A stretch of 15,353 nt of DNA, taken from Candidatus Sericytochromatia bacterium (lineage in GTDB: Bacteria; Cyanobacteriota; Sericytochromatia; JACMPN01). Both the position numbers and the translations under genes were made by a program. The DNA is taken from contig JACMPN010000468.1 in NCBI GenBank assembly GCA_014377495.1, forward strand, positions 1-15,353, written 5' to 3'. This document shows positions 1 through 6,971 of the stretch, piece by piece. The first letter of the stretch is position 1, and the number at the start of each line of letters is the position of its first letter. Below the pieces are notes generated by a model. That model had not been told where the DNA came from and did no database searches. It saw only the letters and a program-made list of their open reading frames with translations.

Positions 1-514
1 CTAGGATGCGCTCAAATTCCGAATTTATTGCTGCTTCTTCTTGTGCTGATGACTGAGCGCTTGAAAGTGCGGCGCTCAATTTTGTTTCAATGCCTTGGGT
101 GATGCGATATGTGGGCAAAAACACATTGCCCCATTCTTCCTTCCCGTTCAGTTCTGGGGTGACCTTCCATTGTGGCCGATAGCTATTCGAAAGAGAATAA
201 CGATTTTTCTTTCTTATAATTGAGGGATTTAGTGTAGAATTAAGCCAATCTTCCTCAACGACTGCATTCTTGTCAATAAAAAATTGGTAAATTTCGCCGT
301 TGTCGCCAAGTATTTCAATTTTTGCAGTGCTAAACGGGGTGTTCTCAATTAGAGAGGTGTCATTTACAAGAGCAGAATGCAGTATTCGTAAGAGGGAGGT
401 CTTGCCTGTGCCGTTAACTCCAAATATGATGTTTATATCGGGATTGAGCGAAAAAGCAAGGCGCTTACTCCTCCCGGCAAGACCCTCTACATCTACACTA
501 ATTATCCTTGGCAC
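1..514 (-). CDS. AAA-type ATPase (SMC/RecF-like), N-terminal part, cut by window edge
   Basis: The minus strand is open from 514 through position 1 and encodes about 171 residues of a P-loop ATPase. The protein begins near PRIISVDVEGL and has a clear Walker A, GVNGTGKTS, close to the N-terminus, followed by LLRILHSALVNDTSL and the segment NVFLPTYRIT. That layout is typical of AAA_15/AAA_23 ATPases related to RecF, OLD and SMC, which are often found in phage-defence islands. The ABC signature, Walker B and any fused nuclease would lie outside the window. I chose the GTG at 512-514: AAGGA stands 8 nt upstream, and the open frame, which extends back to a stop near 587, has no ATG. Composition is clearly AT-richer than the rest of the window, suggesting horizontal acquisition. 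The partner gene and exact family cannot be told from this fragment. Confidence 0.82.
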   Translation of the reverse strand, partial: MPRIISVDVEGLAGRSKRLAFSLNPDINIIFGVNGTGKTSLLRILHSALVNDTSLIENTPFSTAKIEILGDNGEIYQFFIDKNAVVEEDWLNSTLNPSIIRKKNRYSLSNSYRPQWKVTPELNGKEEWGNVFLPTYRITQGIETKLSAALSSAQSSAQEEAAINSEFERIL

Positions 515-883
515 CGAGACCGTCCTTGCAGCGTAGTATTTGATCCGAACATTCCAGCGATCGTTTGCTTTTAAGTTAGCATATCAGTGGGGCGTTGTTG
601 CGGGTGATATTTAGCCGTCCTTCGCTCTCTGCCTAGCTGAGACTTGGAAATGGACAAGTTACTGTCGCATCTGAGACCGCTAGAAGCTGTGCCAAGAGCC
701 GCCAGCGAAAACAGCCTTCCCTTTGCTCATGCGTGTTGAATTGGCGTGGGGTAGCGTGTAGTGCCTCCTCGGAAACTAACACCTATGCAGCTTCAATTAG
801 CTCTCGGTGCACATGCTTAGGCGATCGGAAAGGTTACCTGTAGGGGCGAAGAATATGTGTCCGATCAGCAGGACGGTTGGTAA
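515..883. other. Gene-poor boundary region
   Basis: No convincing gene is visible on either strand. The upstream part is AT-rich like the ATPase gene, and composition rises gradually towards the GC-rich remainder. Short frames exist on both strands but none has a ribosome binding site or a recognisable product. I found no tRNA, no integrase attachment motif and no clear inverted repeat beyond a 7-bp GATCGGA/TCCGATC pair around 823-863. It probably marks the edge of an acquired segment. Confidence 0.5.
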
Positions 884-1060
884 GGAATATCTGACCGGGC
901 AGGCGCAAGCAAAAGCGTGGATCTACACAGCGACACCTTCGTCACCCGCCCCATTCTCCCCTGCGGGGATTTCCCGGATGCCGGTCTTACCCTCCGGTGG
1001 CACGATGGCGGTCTGACCGACCGGTATCGTCTTTCACCAGGAGAGTGTCATGGCCCCTGA
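884..1060 (+). pseudogene. 3' fragment of an unknown gene (remnant of a broken operon)
   Basis: This frame opens after a TAA at 881-883 and reads to TGA at 1058-1060. From about 917 it has high GC at third codon positions and reads VDLHSDTFVTRPILPCGDFP followed by DAGLTLRWHDGGLTDRYRLS. It has no plausible start with a ribosome binding site. Its end overlaps the ATG of the next fragment by 11 bp, as in a translationally coupled operon. I read it as the C-terminal end of a gene whose front has been lost. The protein family is not recognised. Confidence 0.4.
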
Positions 1061-1158
1061 CGCTTCCATCCCGATCGACGCGCTGGACGTGGCGGATTGC
1101 CACGAGCGGATCGTCGGGGCCTACAACGACAGCACCGGCATCACACGTCTGTCGCTTT
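1050..1158 (+). pseudogene. 5' fragment of an unknown gene, interrupted by the parDE cassette
   Basis: An ATG at 1050, preceded by CAGGAGAG about 6 nt upstream, opens a frame with strong coding character: MAPDASIPIDALDVADCHER, IVGAYNDSTGITRLSLSG. Coding character fades after about 1158, where the frame continues antisense to parE. The start, its ribosome binding site and the 11-bp overlap with the preceding fragment look genuine, so this appears to be the first ~36 codons of a gene whose remainder is missing. The likely cause is insertion or replacement by parDE. The function is unknown. Confidence 0.45.
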
Positions 1159-1461
1159 CAGGATGGCAACCCAATCCAGCCGCCCGCCCAGCAGGCGTAG
1201 GATCACCAGGTGATCTGCGGCGATGGTGTAGACGATCAGGTGGCGCTCATGGACATGGATGCGCTCGGGCGGGGTGAACTCGCTGCGTTCCTGCGCCAGT
1301 GTCGGCAGGCCGGCGATCAGCTCGAAAATGCGCACGAGATCGTCAATATACCGATCCGCTTGTTCGATCGACCGGGTTTCAGCTGAGTACCGCCAGATGT
1401 CATCGAGATCGGCTAGCGCACGAGGCGAAAGCCGGTAAGGCCCCGGTTCATTGGACGACAT
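1141..1461 (-). CDS. parE: ParE-family toxin (RelE/ParE superfamily)
   Basis: A 106-residue toxin of a type II toxin-antitoxin pair. ParE toxins generally poison DNA gyrase; some superfamily members are ribosome-dependent RNases instead. Visible family features are the N-terminal YRLSPRALADLDDIWRYSAE, the helix with EQADRYIDDLVRIFELIAGL, PTLAQERSEF, and the C-terminal beta strands HERHLIVYTIAADHLVILRL then LGGRLDWVAIL. The start is the ATG at 1459-1461, which overlaps the antitoxin's 3' end by 14 bp; a further in-frame ATG upstream would lie deeper inside the antitoxin gene. The tail KATDV after the usual terminal WxxIL is atypical and lies over the truncated plus-strand gene, suggesting that the stop codon was recruited from flanking DNA at insertion. 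Confidence 0.88.
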   Translation of the reverse strand: MSSNEPGPYRLSPRALADLDDIWRYSAETRSIEQADRYIDDLVRIFELIAGLPTLAQERSEFTPPERIHVHERHLIVYTIAADHLVILRLLGGRLDWVAILKATDV

Positions 1462-1693
1462 GCCGCTCCCGGATGCGGAGCTTGAATGCAGCCGCATCGA
1501 AGGGTTGCGGCTCCCCGCTCTCCACGCCTTCCGTGATGGCGGCCTGCACGGCTGCGATCGCCGCCTTGCGTGCTTGATCCTTGCGGATCAGGTCCCGGAT
1601 ATAGTCGCTCGTATTGCCATAAAGGCCCCCTTCGACCTGGCGCTCGACCCAGGCTTTCATTGGCTCGGGCAGGGACACATTCATCGTCGCCAT
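1448..1693 (-). CDS. parD: ParD-family antitoxin
   Basis: An 81-residue antitoxin. The N-terminus MATMNVSLPEPMKAWVERQV with GLYGNTSDYIRDLIRKDQ is the ribbon-helix-helix DNA-binding domain of the ParD/CC2985 type. The C-terminal part, rich in alanine, glutamate and aromatics (AAIAAVQAAITEGVESGEPQ to FDAAAFKLRIRER), is the usual toxin-wrapping tail. A strong AAGGAGAT lies 5-6 nt before the ATG at 1693. The gene comes first and overlaps parE by 14 bp, the normal antitoxin-toxin order. It should repress its own promoter, and a repeated ATGGCAAT motif lies just upstream. Confidence 0.9.
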   Translation of the reverse strand: MATMNVSLPEPMKAWVERQVEGGLYGNTSDYIRDLIRKDQARKAAIAAVQAAITEGVESGEPQPFDAAAFKLRIRERHVVQ

Positions 1694-1714
1694 GGGTATC
1701 TCCTTTTCGACCAG

Positions 1715-1765
1715 AGTCTATGACGGTATGGCAATCCTTGTCAAAGTCGATGGCAATCATTGCCA
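1715..1765 (-). promoter_or_regulatory. parDE promoter and probable autoregulatory operator
   Basis: On the minus strand TTGACA (1739-1744) is followed after 18 bp by TAGACT (1715-1720), a good sigma-70-type promoter 22 bp from the parD ATG. ATGGCAAT occurs twice on the plus strand (1728-1735 and 1750-1757), 22 bp apart, about two helical turns. The second copy is half of the palindrome TGGCAATCATTGCCA (1751-1765). This spacing around the -35 box fits binding by the ribbon-helix-helix domain of ParD; the operator assignment is inferred. Confidence 0.6.
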
Positions 1766-1905
1766 AATTGCTGGAAGGCCATCAGCGTCCTTCTCCCGGT
1801 CCGGGAGGCCTGCAGGTTTTTGTACACGACGATGGCGACCCCGGTGTTGAGGGCGTTGCCATGGGCATCGCGCACGCCATGGCCACTGCACTGTGGAAGC
1901 CGGCT
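1741..1905 (-). pseudogene. Possible 3' fragment of an unknown minus-strand gene
   Basis: Reading the minus strand to TGA at 1741-1743 gives HGVRDAHGNALNTGVAIVVY then KNLQASRTGRRTLMAFQQFG, with strongly GC-biased third positions and no start codon with a ribosome binding site. It could be the end of a gene truncated upstream; the short DAxGNxxNTGV pattern resembles bacterial Ig-like repeats, but that is too little to name a family. The plus strand has a competing frame of nearly similar quality, so this call is weak. Two copies of ATTCGTCCAA (1919-1928, 1933-1942) lie between this fragment and the next gene, without an obvious role. Confidence 0.22.
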
Positions 1906-1994
1906 GTTTGCTGATAGGATTCGTCCAACAGCATTCGTCCAATAGGCCCGAGGTTACACCGGATGCTGGACCTGACAGCCTGCTGGAGAGTGAC

Positions 1995-2792
1995 ATGACC
2001 GAAGATTTGCCGATGGCCACCGATCCCGATGGGACCGGCATCTACACCCCCGGCGCGTTTGTCTGGCATGAGCTGTTGAGCCGGGATCCGGCCAAGGCGC
2101 AGCACTTTTACACGGAGATGTTCGGCTGGACCGTGGAACAGGTTGAAATGTCCGACATGGACTACTACCTGTTCTACCTCGGTGACAAGCGGATCGCCGG
2201 CATGTACGACATCAATACCTTGGCGCATGGTGAGGGCATCACGCCGCATTGGCAGGGCTACGTGTCCGTGCCCGACGTGGACAAAGCCGCCGCCGCTGCG
2301 GAGGCCGCCGGGGCCCGGCACGTCCTCGGTCCGATCGACAGCCCGAACATCGGGCGTTTTGCCCTGGTGGAGGACCCGCAGGGGGCCGTCATGCTCGTGT
2401 TCAAAGACGCCAACGGTGATCCTGACCCCATCGACATGCCGATGATCGGCAACTTCTGCTGGGACGTGCTGGTCACGACGAACCTCGAAGCGGCGGCGGC
2501 TTTTTATGAGCTGGTCATCGGCTGGGAGATGGATGTGCATGGCGCCGAAAAGGGCATGTTCAAGTACGGTGAGCTGCATGAGGCCGGTACGAAGTTGGCG
2601 CCCGAGGGGGTTCCGCCCAATTGGCGGGCGTACATCGGGGTGACTGACCTGGTCGCCGCCACGGAGAAAGCCGCAGCACTGGGCGCCACGATCATCCGGG
2701 CGAACCAGCCTACCGGCGACTGGGGCAGGCTTTCAATCATTCAGGATCCGGTCGGCGCTGTCGTCGCCCTTTTCCAGGCCAGCGAAGACTAA
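1995..2792 (+). CDS. Two-domain VOC (glyoxalase/bleomycin-resistance/dioxygenase) family protein
   Basis: A 265-residue protein made of two vicinal-oxygen-chelate modules. The first (about residues 20-137) starts GAFVWHELLSRDPAKAQHFY and ends FALVEDPQGAVMLVFKD. The second (about 151-262) starts IGNFCWDVLVTTNLEAAAAF and ends LSIIQDPVGAVVALFQ. VOC proteins include metal-dependent isomerases, dioxygenases and resistance proteins; two-module members of this type are common and mostly of unknown substrate, so a specific reaction cannot be assigned. The ATG at 1995 is preceded by GGAGAG at good spacing; the frame extends further back without a better start. The stop TAA at 2790-2792 is also the left target duplication of a MITE-like element inserted directly behind the gene. 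A probable terminator lies beyond that element. Confidence 0.85.
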   Translation: MTEDLPMATDPDGTGIYTPGAFVWHELLSRDPAKAQHFYTEMFGWTVEQVEMSDMDYYLFYLGDKRIAGMYDINTLAHGEGITPHWQGYVSVPDVDKAAAAAEAAGARHVLGPIDSPNIGRFALVEDPQGAVMLVFKDANGDPDPIDMPMIGNFCWDVLVTTNLEAAAAFYELVIGWEMDVHGAEKGMFKYGELHEAGTKLAPEGVPPNWRAYIGVTDLVAATEKAAALGATIIRANQPTGDWGRLSIIQDPVGAVVALFQASED

Positions 2793-2951
2793 GGGGTAGT
2801 AAAGGAATAACTTCGGTCGTCTGTGTGCCGATGGCCTCGGTGTTGCGGCGTTACCGATCGTCACCGTCCTGCCGTAGGACGCTTCCTCACGCTGCCTTGC
2901 AGACCCGGCCCCTCGACCCACAGTCTCGGTCAGTTATTCCTTTACTACCCC
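2793..2951. mobile_element. MITE-like non-autonomous element with 20-bp perfect terminal inverted repeats
   Basis: GGGGTAGTAAAGGAATAACT at 2793-2812 recurs as its exact reverse complement at 2932-2951. The 159-bp unit is flanked by TAA on both sides (2790-2792 and 2952-2954), the pattern of a 3-bp target-site duplication. The ~119-bp interior has no credible gene. Length, perfect ends and duplication fit a miniature inverted-repeat transposable element mobilised in trans by a transposase. TNA-type duplications are known for IS5-family elements, so an IS5-group origin is plausible but unproven. The left TAA serves as stop codon of the VOC gene. An alternative is a large RNA hairpin, but the terminator just downstream makes that less likely. 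Confidence 0.72.
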
Positions 2952-2969
2952 TAACCTGTTCGGGATGCC

Positions 2970-3002
2970 GGGCGCCGTTGCCAAATGCAGCGGCGCCCTT
3001 TT
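2970..3002 (+). terminator. Rho-independent terminator, probably of the VOC gene
   Basis: GGGCGCCGTTG (2970-2980), a 7-nt loop and CAGCGGCGCCC (2988-2998) form an 11-bp stem with one G-T pair, followed by TTTT. The T-tract exists only in plus orientation, so it serves the gene ending at 2792. The MITE-like unit lies between gene and terminator. Confidence 0.72.
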
Positions 3003-3035
3003 GGCGGCTGCCCCTGTGGCGACAGGCGTATCGCC

Positions 3036-3818
3036 TCAATCCCGCCCTGCCAGACGGCTCAGCCAGTCGCCTGCCTTACTGGCCAGGATTTGGTACGCCT
3101 CGGCCAATGGTTCGTTGATGCTTTTTCGACCGGCCCTGATCGGGGCCGGACCCAGGGCCCGCAGCATCGTCAGCGGGTCGACGCCGGGACTCAGGGGTGA
3201 CGGATCCTGCCAGCCATCGCCACTTCGGTAATAACCCGGTGGCGTCGCGGGGCCGGCCAGCAGGTTCTGGGTGACCGAGACAGCCAACCAGTCGTCGAGG
3301 GGCAGCCCACGCAGCTTCAGCAGGAGCAACGGCTGGGTGTCCAGGTCCCGGCAGAGGGTGTAGATCACCGCCATGGCGTGCTTGCAGGCATGCGAGAAGT
3401 CAAAGCAGCTGCACCCGCAGACGGGTTCCGCCGGAAGCCAGCCATTTTTGCCCATCAGCGGGAAGAGCGAGGCGCTGAGTTCGTTCAGTCGCAGTTCCAC
3501 GGCTTCGGGCAACTCGCCGCCCAGGATGCCGAGGGCCAGGGCCCGATGCTCCTGGAACCAGGTCGCCATGGCATCGGTAACGTTGGGGTCGACCACGGTG
3601 AAGTCGATGCGCACCTCATAGGGCCATGCCTCTGTGCCTTGCACTTGAGCCGTGATCTGGCCGGGTTTGAGGTGCCAGGACAGGACCCGGCCTTGGCGGA
3701 CATACGTGCGGGCGGTGGTGCTGCGGGTGCCGCTGGTGATCAGATCGCAGCTCAGCCGCAACCGCTCAGCCCACCAGCTGGCGCCGAAAACCTCCGCTTT
3801 CGATGCTCTGGCGGCCAT
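3036..3818 (-). CDS. SWIM zinc-finger protein, partner of the SNF2 ATPase
   Basis: A 260-residue protein with the SWIM signature CxCx(n)CxH at C136, C138, C145 and H147 (CGCSCFDFSHACKHAMAVIY). SWIM fingers bind zinc and are thought to mediate DNA or protein contacts. Stand-alone SWIM proteins encoded next to SNF2 ATPases are a recurrent bacterial arrangement. The N-terminal ~120 residues (MAARASKAEVFGASWWAERL onwards) fit the usual lead-in domain of these proteins. The ATG at 3816-3818 shares one base with the stop of the upstream SNF2 gene (TGATG), with GGAGG just ahead, so translation is almost certainly coupled. The protein probably works with the SNF2 ATPase in DNA repair or chromosome handling, but the precise task is unknown. 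Confidence 0.88.
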   Translation of the reverse strand: MAARASKAEVFGASWWAERLRLSCDLITSGTRSTTARTYVRQGRVLSWHLKPGQITAQVQGTEAWPYEVRIDFTVVDPNVTDAMATWFQEHRALALGILGGELPEAVELRLNELSASLFPLMGKNGWLPAEPVCGCSCFDFSHACKHAMAVIYTLCRDLDTQPLLLLKLRGLPLDDWLAVSVTQNLLAGPATPPGYYRSGDGWQDPSPLSPGVDPLTMLRALGPAPIRAGRKSINEPLAEAYQILASKAGDWLSRLAGRD

Positions 3819-6800
3819 CAGTCCTCCATCATGGCGTCGGCCGACAGGGCCAGCACCTCACGCAACGAGGCGGTGCTCAGCTCCGTCAGCCAGCCTTCGC
3901 CCGTGCCGACGATGCGGTCGGCCAGGTCCCGCTTGTCTTCGAGCATGCGGTCGATCCGTTCTTCCAGCGTGCCCAGGCAGACGAACTGGCGCACCTGCAC
4001 CGTGCGGGTCTGGCCGATGCGGTAGGCCCGGTCGGTGGCCTGATTTTCCACGGCGGGATTCCACCAGCGGTCGTAGTGGATGACGTGGGTGGCTGCCGTC
4101 AGGTTCAGGCCGACGCCGCCCGCTTTCAGCGAGACGAGGAGTACCGGCGGGCCGTCCACCGACTGGAAAGCGTCCACCATGGCCATCCGGGCCTTTTGCG
4201 ACGTGCCGCCATAGAGGAAGGGCACCGTGATCCCGAAAACGGCGAGGAGGTGGGCCTGCAGCATGTGGCCCATCCCGGCATATTGGGTGAAAACCAGGGC
4301 CTTGTCGCCGACGGAGAGGACGTCCGTCAGACAGTCCTCCAGCTGGATCAGCTTGCCCGAACGGCCTGCCAGGGCCGAATCGTCGTGCAGGAACAGGGCC
4401 GGGTGGTTGCAGATCTGCTTCAGCTTGGTCATCGTCGCCAGGACCAGTCCCCGGCGGGCCATGGCGTCCAGGCCCTCGATGCGCTCCAGCATGTCGTCGA
4501 GGACGGCCTGGTAAAGCGAGGCCTGCTCACCGGTGAGGTTGCAGAAGGCCTTCATTTCCAGCTTTTCGGGCAAATCAGTGATGATCGCCGGGTCGTTCTT
4601 CAGCCGCCGCAGGACAAAAGGTCCGATCAGCCGCCTGAGCCGTTCGGCGGTGGCCACGTCCCGCTCCCGTTCGATCGGCAGGGCGAAGCGGTCCTGAAAT
4701 GGCTTGCGACCGCCCAGCAGTCCCGGATTCAGCACGTGCATGATCGACCAGAGCTCATCGAGGCGGTTTTCGACAGGCGTGCCGGTCAGGGCGACCCGCT
4801 GGCGGGCGGGGACGGCGACGACGGCTTTGGCCTGGCGGGAGTCGGGGTTTTTGACGTGCTGAGCCTCGTCCATGACCAGGCGCTCCCAGCTCACCGCCTG
4901 CAGCAGCTTCAGGTCCCGGGCGACGAGGCCGTAGGTCGTGATCACCAGATCCGTGTCGGCGATCCGCTTGGCAAAGGCGGCGCCCGTCTGCCGGCTGCCG
5001 CCGTGGTGGACGTAGACCCGCAGCGAGGGCACGAAGCGCCCGGCTTCACGCTGCCAGTTGCCGACGACGGACATCGGGCAGACTAGCAGGGTCGTCCCCG
5101 TTTCCCCCACTGCCCGGCGGCTGGCCAGCAATGCCAGCAGCTGCACCGTCTTGCCCAGACCCATATCGTCGGCCAGGCAGGCGCCGATGTTTAACTGGTC
5201 GCAAAAGGTCAGCCAGTCGAGCCCCCGCTGCTGGTACGGGCGCAAGACGGCGTGCAGCGTGGCCGGCGGCGGGACCGTGGCCAGGCGCTCGCTCAGCTCG
5301 CCGCTGAGCACGTCGGCGATCCAGCCGGCGGTGACGACGGGGGTGATGCCCGCATCGTCCCATTCGGCGGCATCGACCTGCAGTCGCATGGCCTCGACCA
5401 ATCCAGCCCGCCCGGCGGTGGGGCGCTTTTCCAGCCAGTCCGCCGCTTTGCTGAGATCCTCGGGTCGCAATGCCACCCAGCGGCCCCGCCATTGCACCAG
5501 TGGTTGCTTGGCATTGGCCAGCGCCTGCAGTTCGTCCGGACTGATCTGGCCATCCCCCATGGCGACCTCCCAGCGAAAGTCGCAGACGGCATCCAGACCC
5601 AGCGACGGCAGTCGCTCCGGCGTTTCCAGCTGCAGCCGCACGGTGGGGCGGACAGGCGTTTGCCACCAGATGGGCACCCGCAGGGCGATCCCCATCTCCA
5701 GCAGCCGGGGGGCGGCATGCAGCAAAAAGTCACCCGCTTCGGCCGTGCTCAGGCGGGCATGTTGCGGGTCGATTTCGTCCAGCGTGCGCCGGATGGCCGG
5801 GACCACGGTGGCGGCCCGGGCAAGATCGGTGAGCAGCGGGCCCCGGGCGGCCTGCAGCTTCAGGGTCTGCAACCAGTCTTCACCACCGGCCCAGACTTCT
5901 TCGGCCGGGATCAGCAGACTGGGATCACGGGTGCTTTGCAGCCAGTAGGAAAGGATCCAGGTCCCCTCGGCGTCGTCGGGTACCGGTTCGACGAGTTGCA
6001 GGCAGAGGGTGGCGGCATCCGGTTCCCGGACATGGCCGAGCCAACCGCCCAGGGACTGGTTTAGGGTGGCCTGCGTTGCGGCCGTCAGCCCGATGGCGCT
6101 TTCCGGTTGACTGAGGGCCGTGAGCCAACGACCGCCCGGTGACGTGGCGGCAGCGGTATCGAGAGTCGGCCAACGGTGCGCCGACAGCCAGGTGCGGGCG
6201 AGCTGGTCGACGAGGACATTGAGCAGCCCACCTGTCGCCAGATCCTGCATCTGGTCCACTGTGATGCCGGCCAGCAGGACCAGGGGCATCCGGCTGAGCC
6301 AGGCATGCCAGGCTTCGGTCAGACCGGGGGCGGCGAGCACTGGACGCCAGTCGGCAAAGGCCACGTCCTGGACGCCGGTGACGAGATCCGGATGGTACTG
6401 ACCCTGGGCGAGCACACGCAGGGCCAAAATGCAGAGGCGGCGGGCAGCTGTCAGAGAATCGCCGTAGCGGATGACCGGCGGCGGCGTGGCCGGCAGCCGT
6501 TCGAGGAGCGCCAACAGGGCCGGGGTGTCGAAAAGCCGCACGGGGACGGCCCGCTCCCGCAACACGGCCTGATCGAGCCGTCGCGGGGCCAGGGTCTCGC
6601 CGCCGCTGGTCAGCAGCCGGCGCTCGGCATGGGGCAGGGACAGCATGGCCGTCGGCGGGTCGGCGGGATCGTGCCCCAGGTCGATGCCCAACTCGTGCAG
6701 CCAACCGTCCAGGCGATCCCGGGGGACGAAGCCGGGCGACGGCTGCAGGCGGCCCTTGACGGCAGGTGTGTCGCCGCTTTCGGCCCACAGGCCCCAGAGC

Positions 6801-6835
6801 AGCTCGTCGGTCAGACTCAGTTGCAACGTCAGCAT
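3818..6835 (-). CDS. SNF2-family DNA-dependent ATPase/helicase-like protein
   Basis: A 1005-residue Swi2/Snf2-type ATPase of superfamily 2. The N-terminal ~520 residues match the bacterial SNF2-associated region in position and style. The motor then shows motif I ADDMGLGKT (about 555-563), motif Ia TLLVCPMSVVGNW, motif II DEAQH (about 656-660), motif III LTGTPVEN (about 683-690), and in the second lobe ALVFTQY, LVSLKAGGVGLNLT and motif VI QATDRAYRIGQ. All catalytic motifs are intact; DEAQ in place of DEAH is not abnormal in bacterial members. Such proteins track on double-stranded DNA and remodel protein-DNA or RNA polymerase complexes rather than unwind. The ATG at 6835 lacks an evident Shine-Dalgarno. 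It is co-transcribed with the SWIM gene. Confidence 0.95.
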   Translation of the reverse strand: MLTLQLSLTDELLWGLWAESGDTPAVKGRLQPSPGFVPRDRLDGWLHELGIDLGHDPADPPTAMLSLPHAERRLLTSGGETLAPRRLDQAVLRERAVPVRLFDTPALLALLERLPATPPPVIRYGDSLTAARRLCILALRVLAQGQYHPDLVTGVQDVAFADWRPVLAAPGLTEAWHAWLSRMPLVLLAGITVDQMQDLATGGLLNVLVDQLARTWLSAHRWPTLDTAAATSPGGRWLTALSQPESAIGLTAATQATLNQSLGGWLGHVREPDAATLCLQLVEPVPDDAEGTWILSYWLQSTRDPSLLIPAEEVWAGGEDWLQTLKLQAARGPLLTDLARAATVVPAIRRTLDEIDPQHARLSTAEAGDFLLHAAPRLLEMGIALRVPIWWQTPVRPTVRLQLETPERLPSLGLDAVCDFRWEVAMGDGQISPDELQALANAKQPLVQWRGRWVALRPEDLSKAADWLEKRPTAGRAGLVEAMRLQVDAAEWDDAGITPVVTAGWIADVLSGELSERLATVPPPATLHAVLRPYQQRGLDWLTFCDQLNIGACLADDMGLGKTVQLLALLASRRAVGETGTTLLVCPMSVVGNWQREAGRFVPSLRVYVHHGGSRQTGAAFAKRIADTDLVITTYGLVARDLKLLQAVSWERLVMDEAQHVKNPDSRQAKAVVAVPARQRVALTGTPVENRLDELWSIMHVLNPGLLGGRKPFQDRFALPIERERDVATAERLRRLIGPFVLRRLKNDPAIITDLPEKLEMKAFCNLTGEQASLYQAVLDDMLERIEGLDAMARRGLVLATMTKLKQICNHPALFLHDDSALAGRSGKLIQLEDCLTDVLSVGDKALVFTQYAGMGHMLQAHLLAVFGITVPFLYGGTSQKARMAMVDAFQSVDGPPVLLVSLKAGGVGLNLTAATHVIHYDRWWNPAVENQATDRAYRIGQTRTVQVRQFVCLGTLEERIDRMLEDKRDLADRIVGTGEGWLTELSTASLREVLALSADAMMED

Positions 6836-6925
6836 GAGCGCACGATATCAGGTTGCGGACCAGGCGGCATGCGGGTGGCCTTCCCGCTTAGAGGCACGGC
6901 CCATGCGGCGGGGTGGTAAACGGCG

Positions 6926-6955
6926 AAAAGGCCGCCATGCGATAGGGCGGCCTTT
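6926..6955 (-). terminator. Rho-independent terminator of the glycine-zipper protein gene
   Basis: AAAGGCCGCC (6927-6936) pairs with GGCGGCCTTT (6946-6955), a 10-bp perfect stem with a 9-nt loop. In minus orientation it ends in TTTT. It lies 17 bases after the stop of the gene at 6972 and insulates it from the SNF2 gene that follows in the same direction. Confidence 0.8.
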
Positions 6956-6971
6956 GGGGGTGAACCGAAAG

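Noticed and set aside
823..863. GATCGGA/TCCGATC inverted repeat as transposon ends
   Set aside because: Only 7 bp, with no target duplication or transposase remnant nearby; expected by chance at this length.
807..1016. Open frame of 69 codons in the boundary region
   Set aside because: No ribosome binding site and no coding bias; a better coding signal in the second half lies in another frame (the fragment at 884-1060).
3803..5086. Long plus-strand open frame of 427 codons opposite the SNF2 gene
   Set aside because: It is a mirror of a GC-rich real gene; the SNF2 motifs on the minus strand are unmistakable and the plus frame has none.
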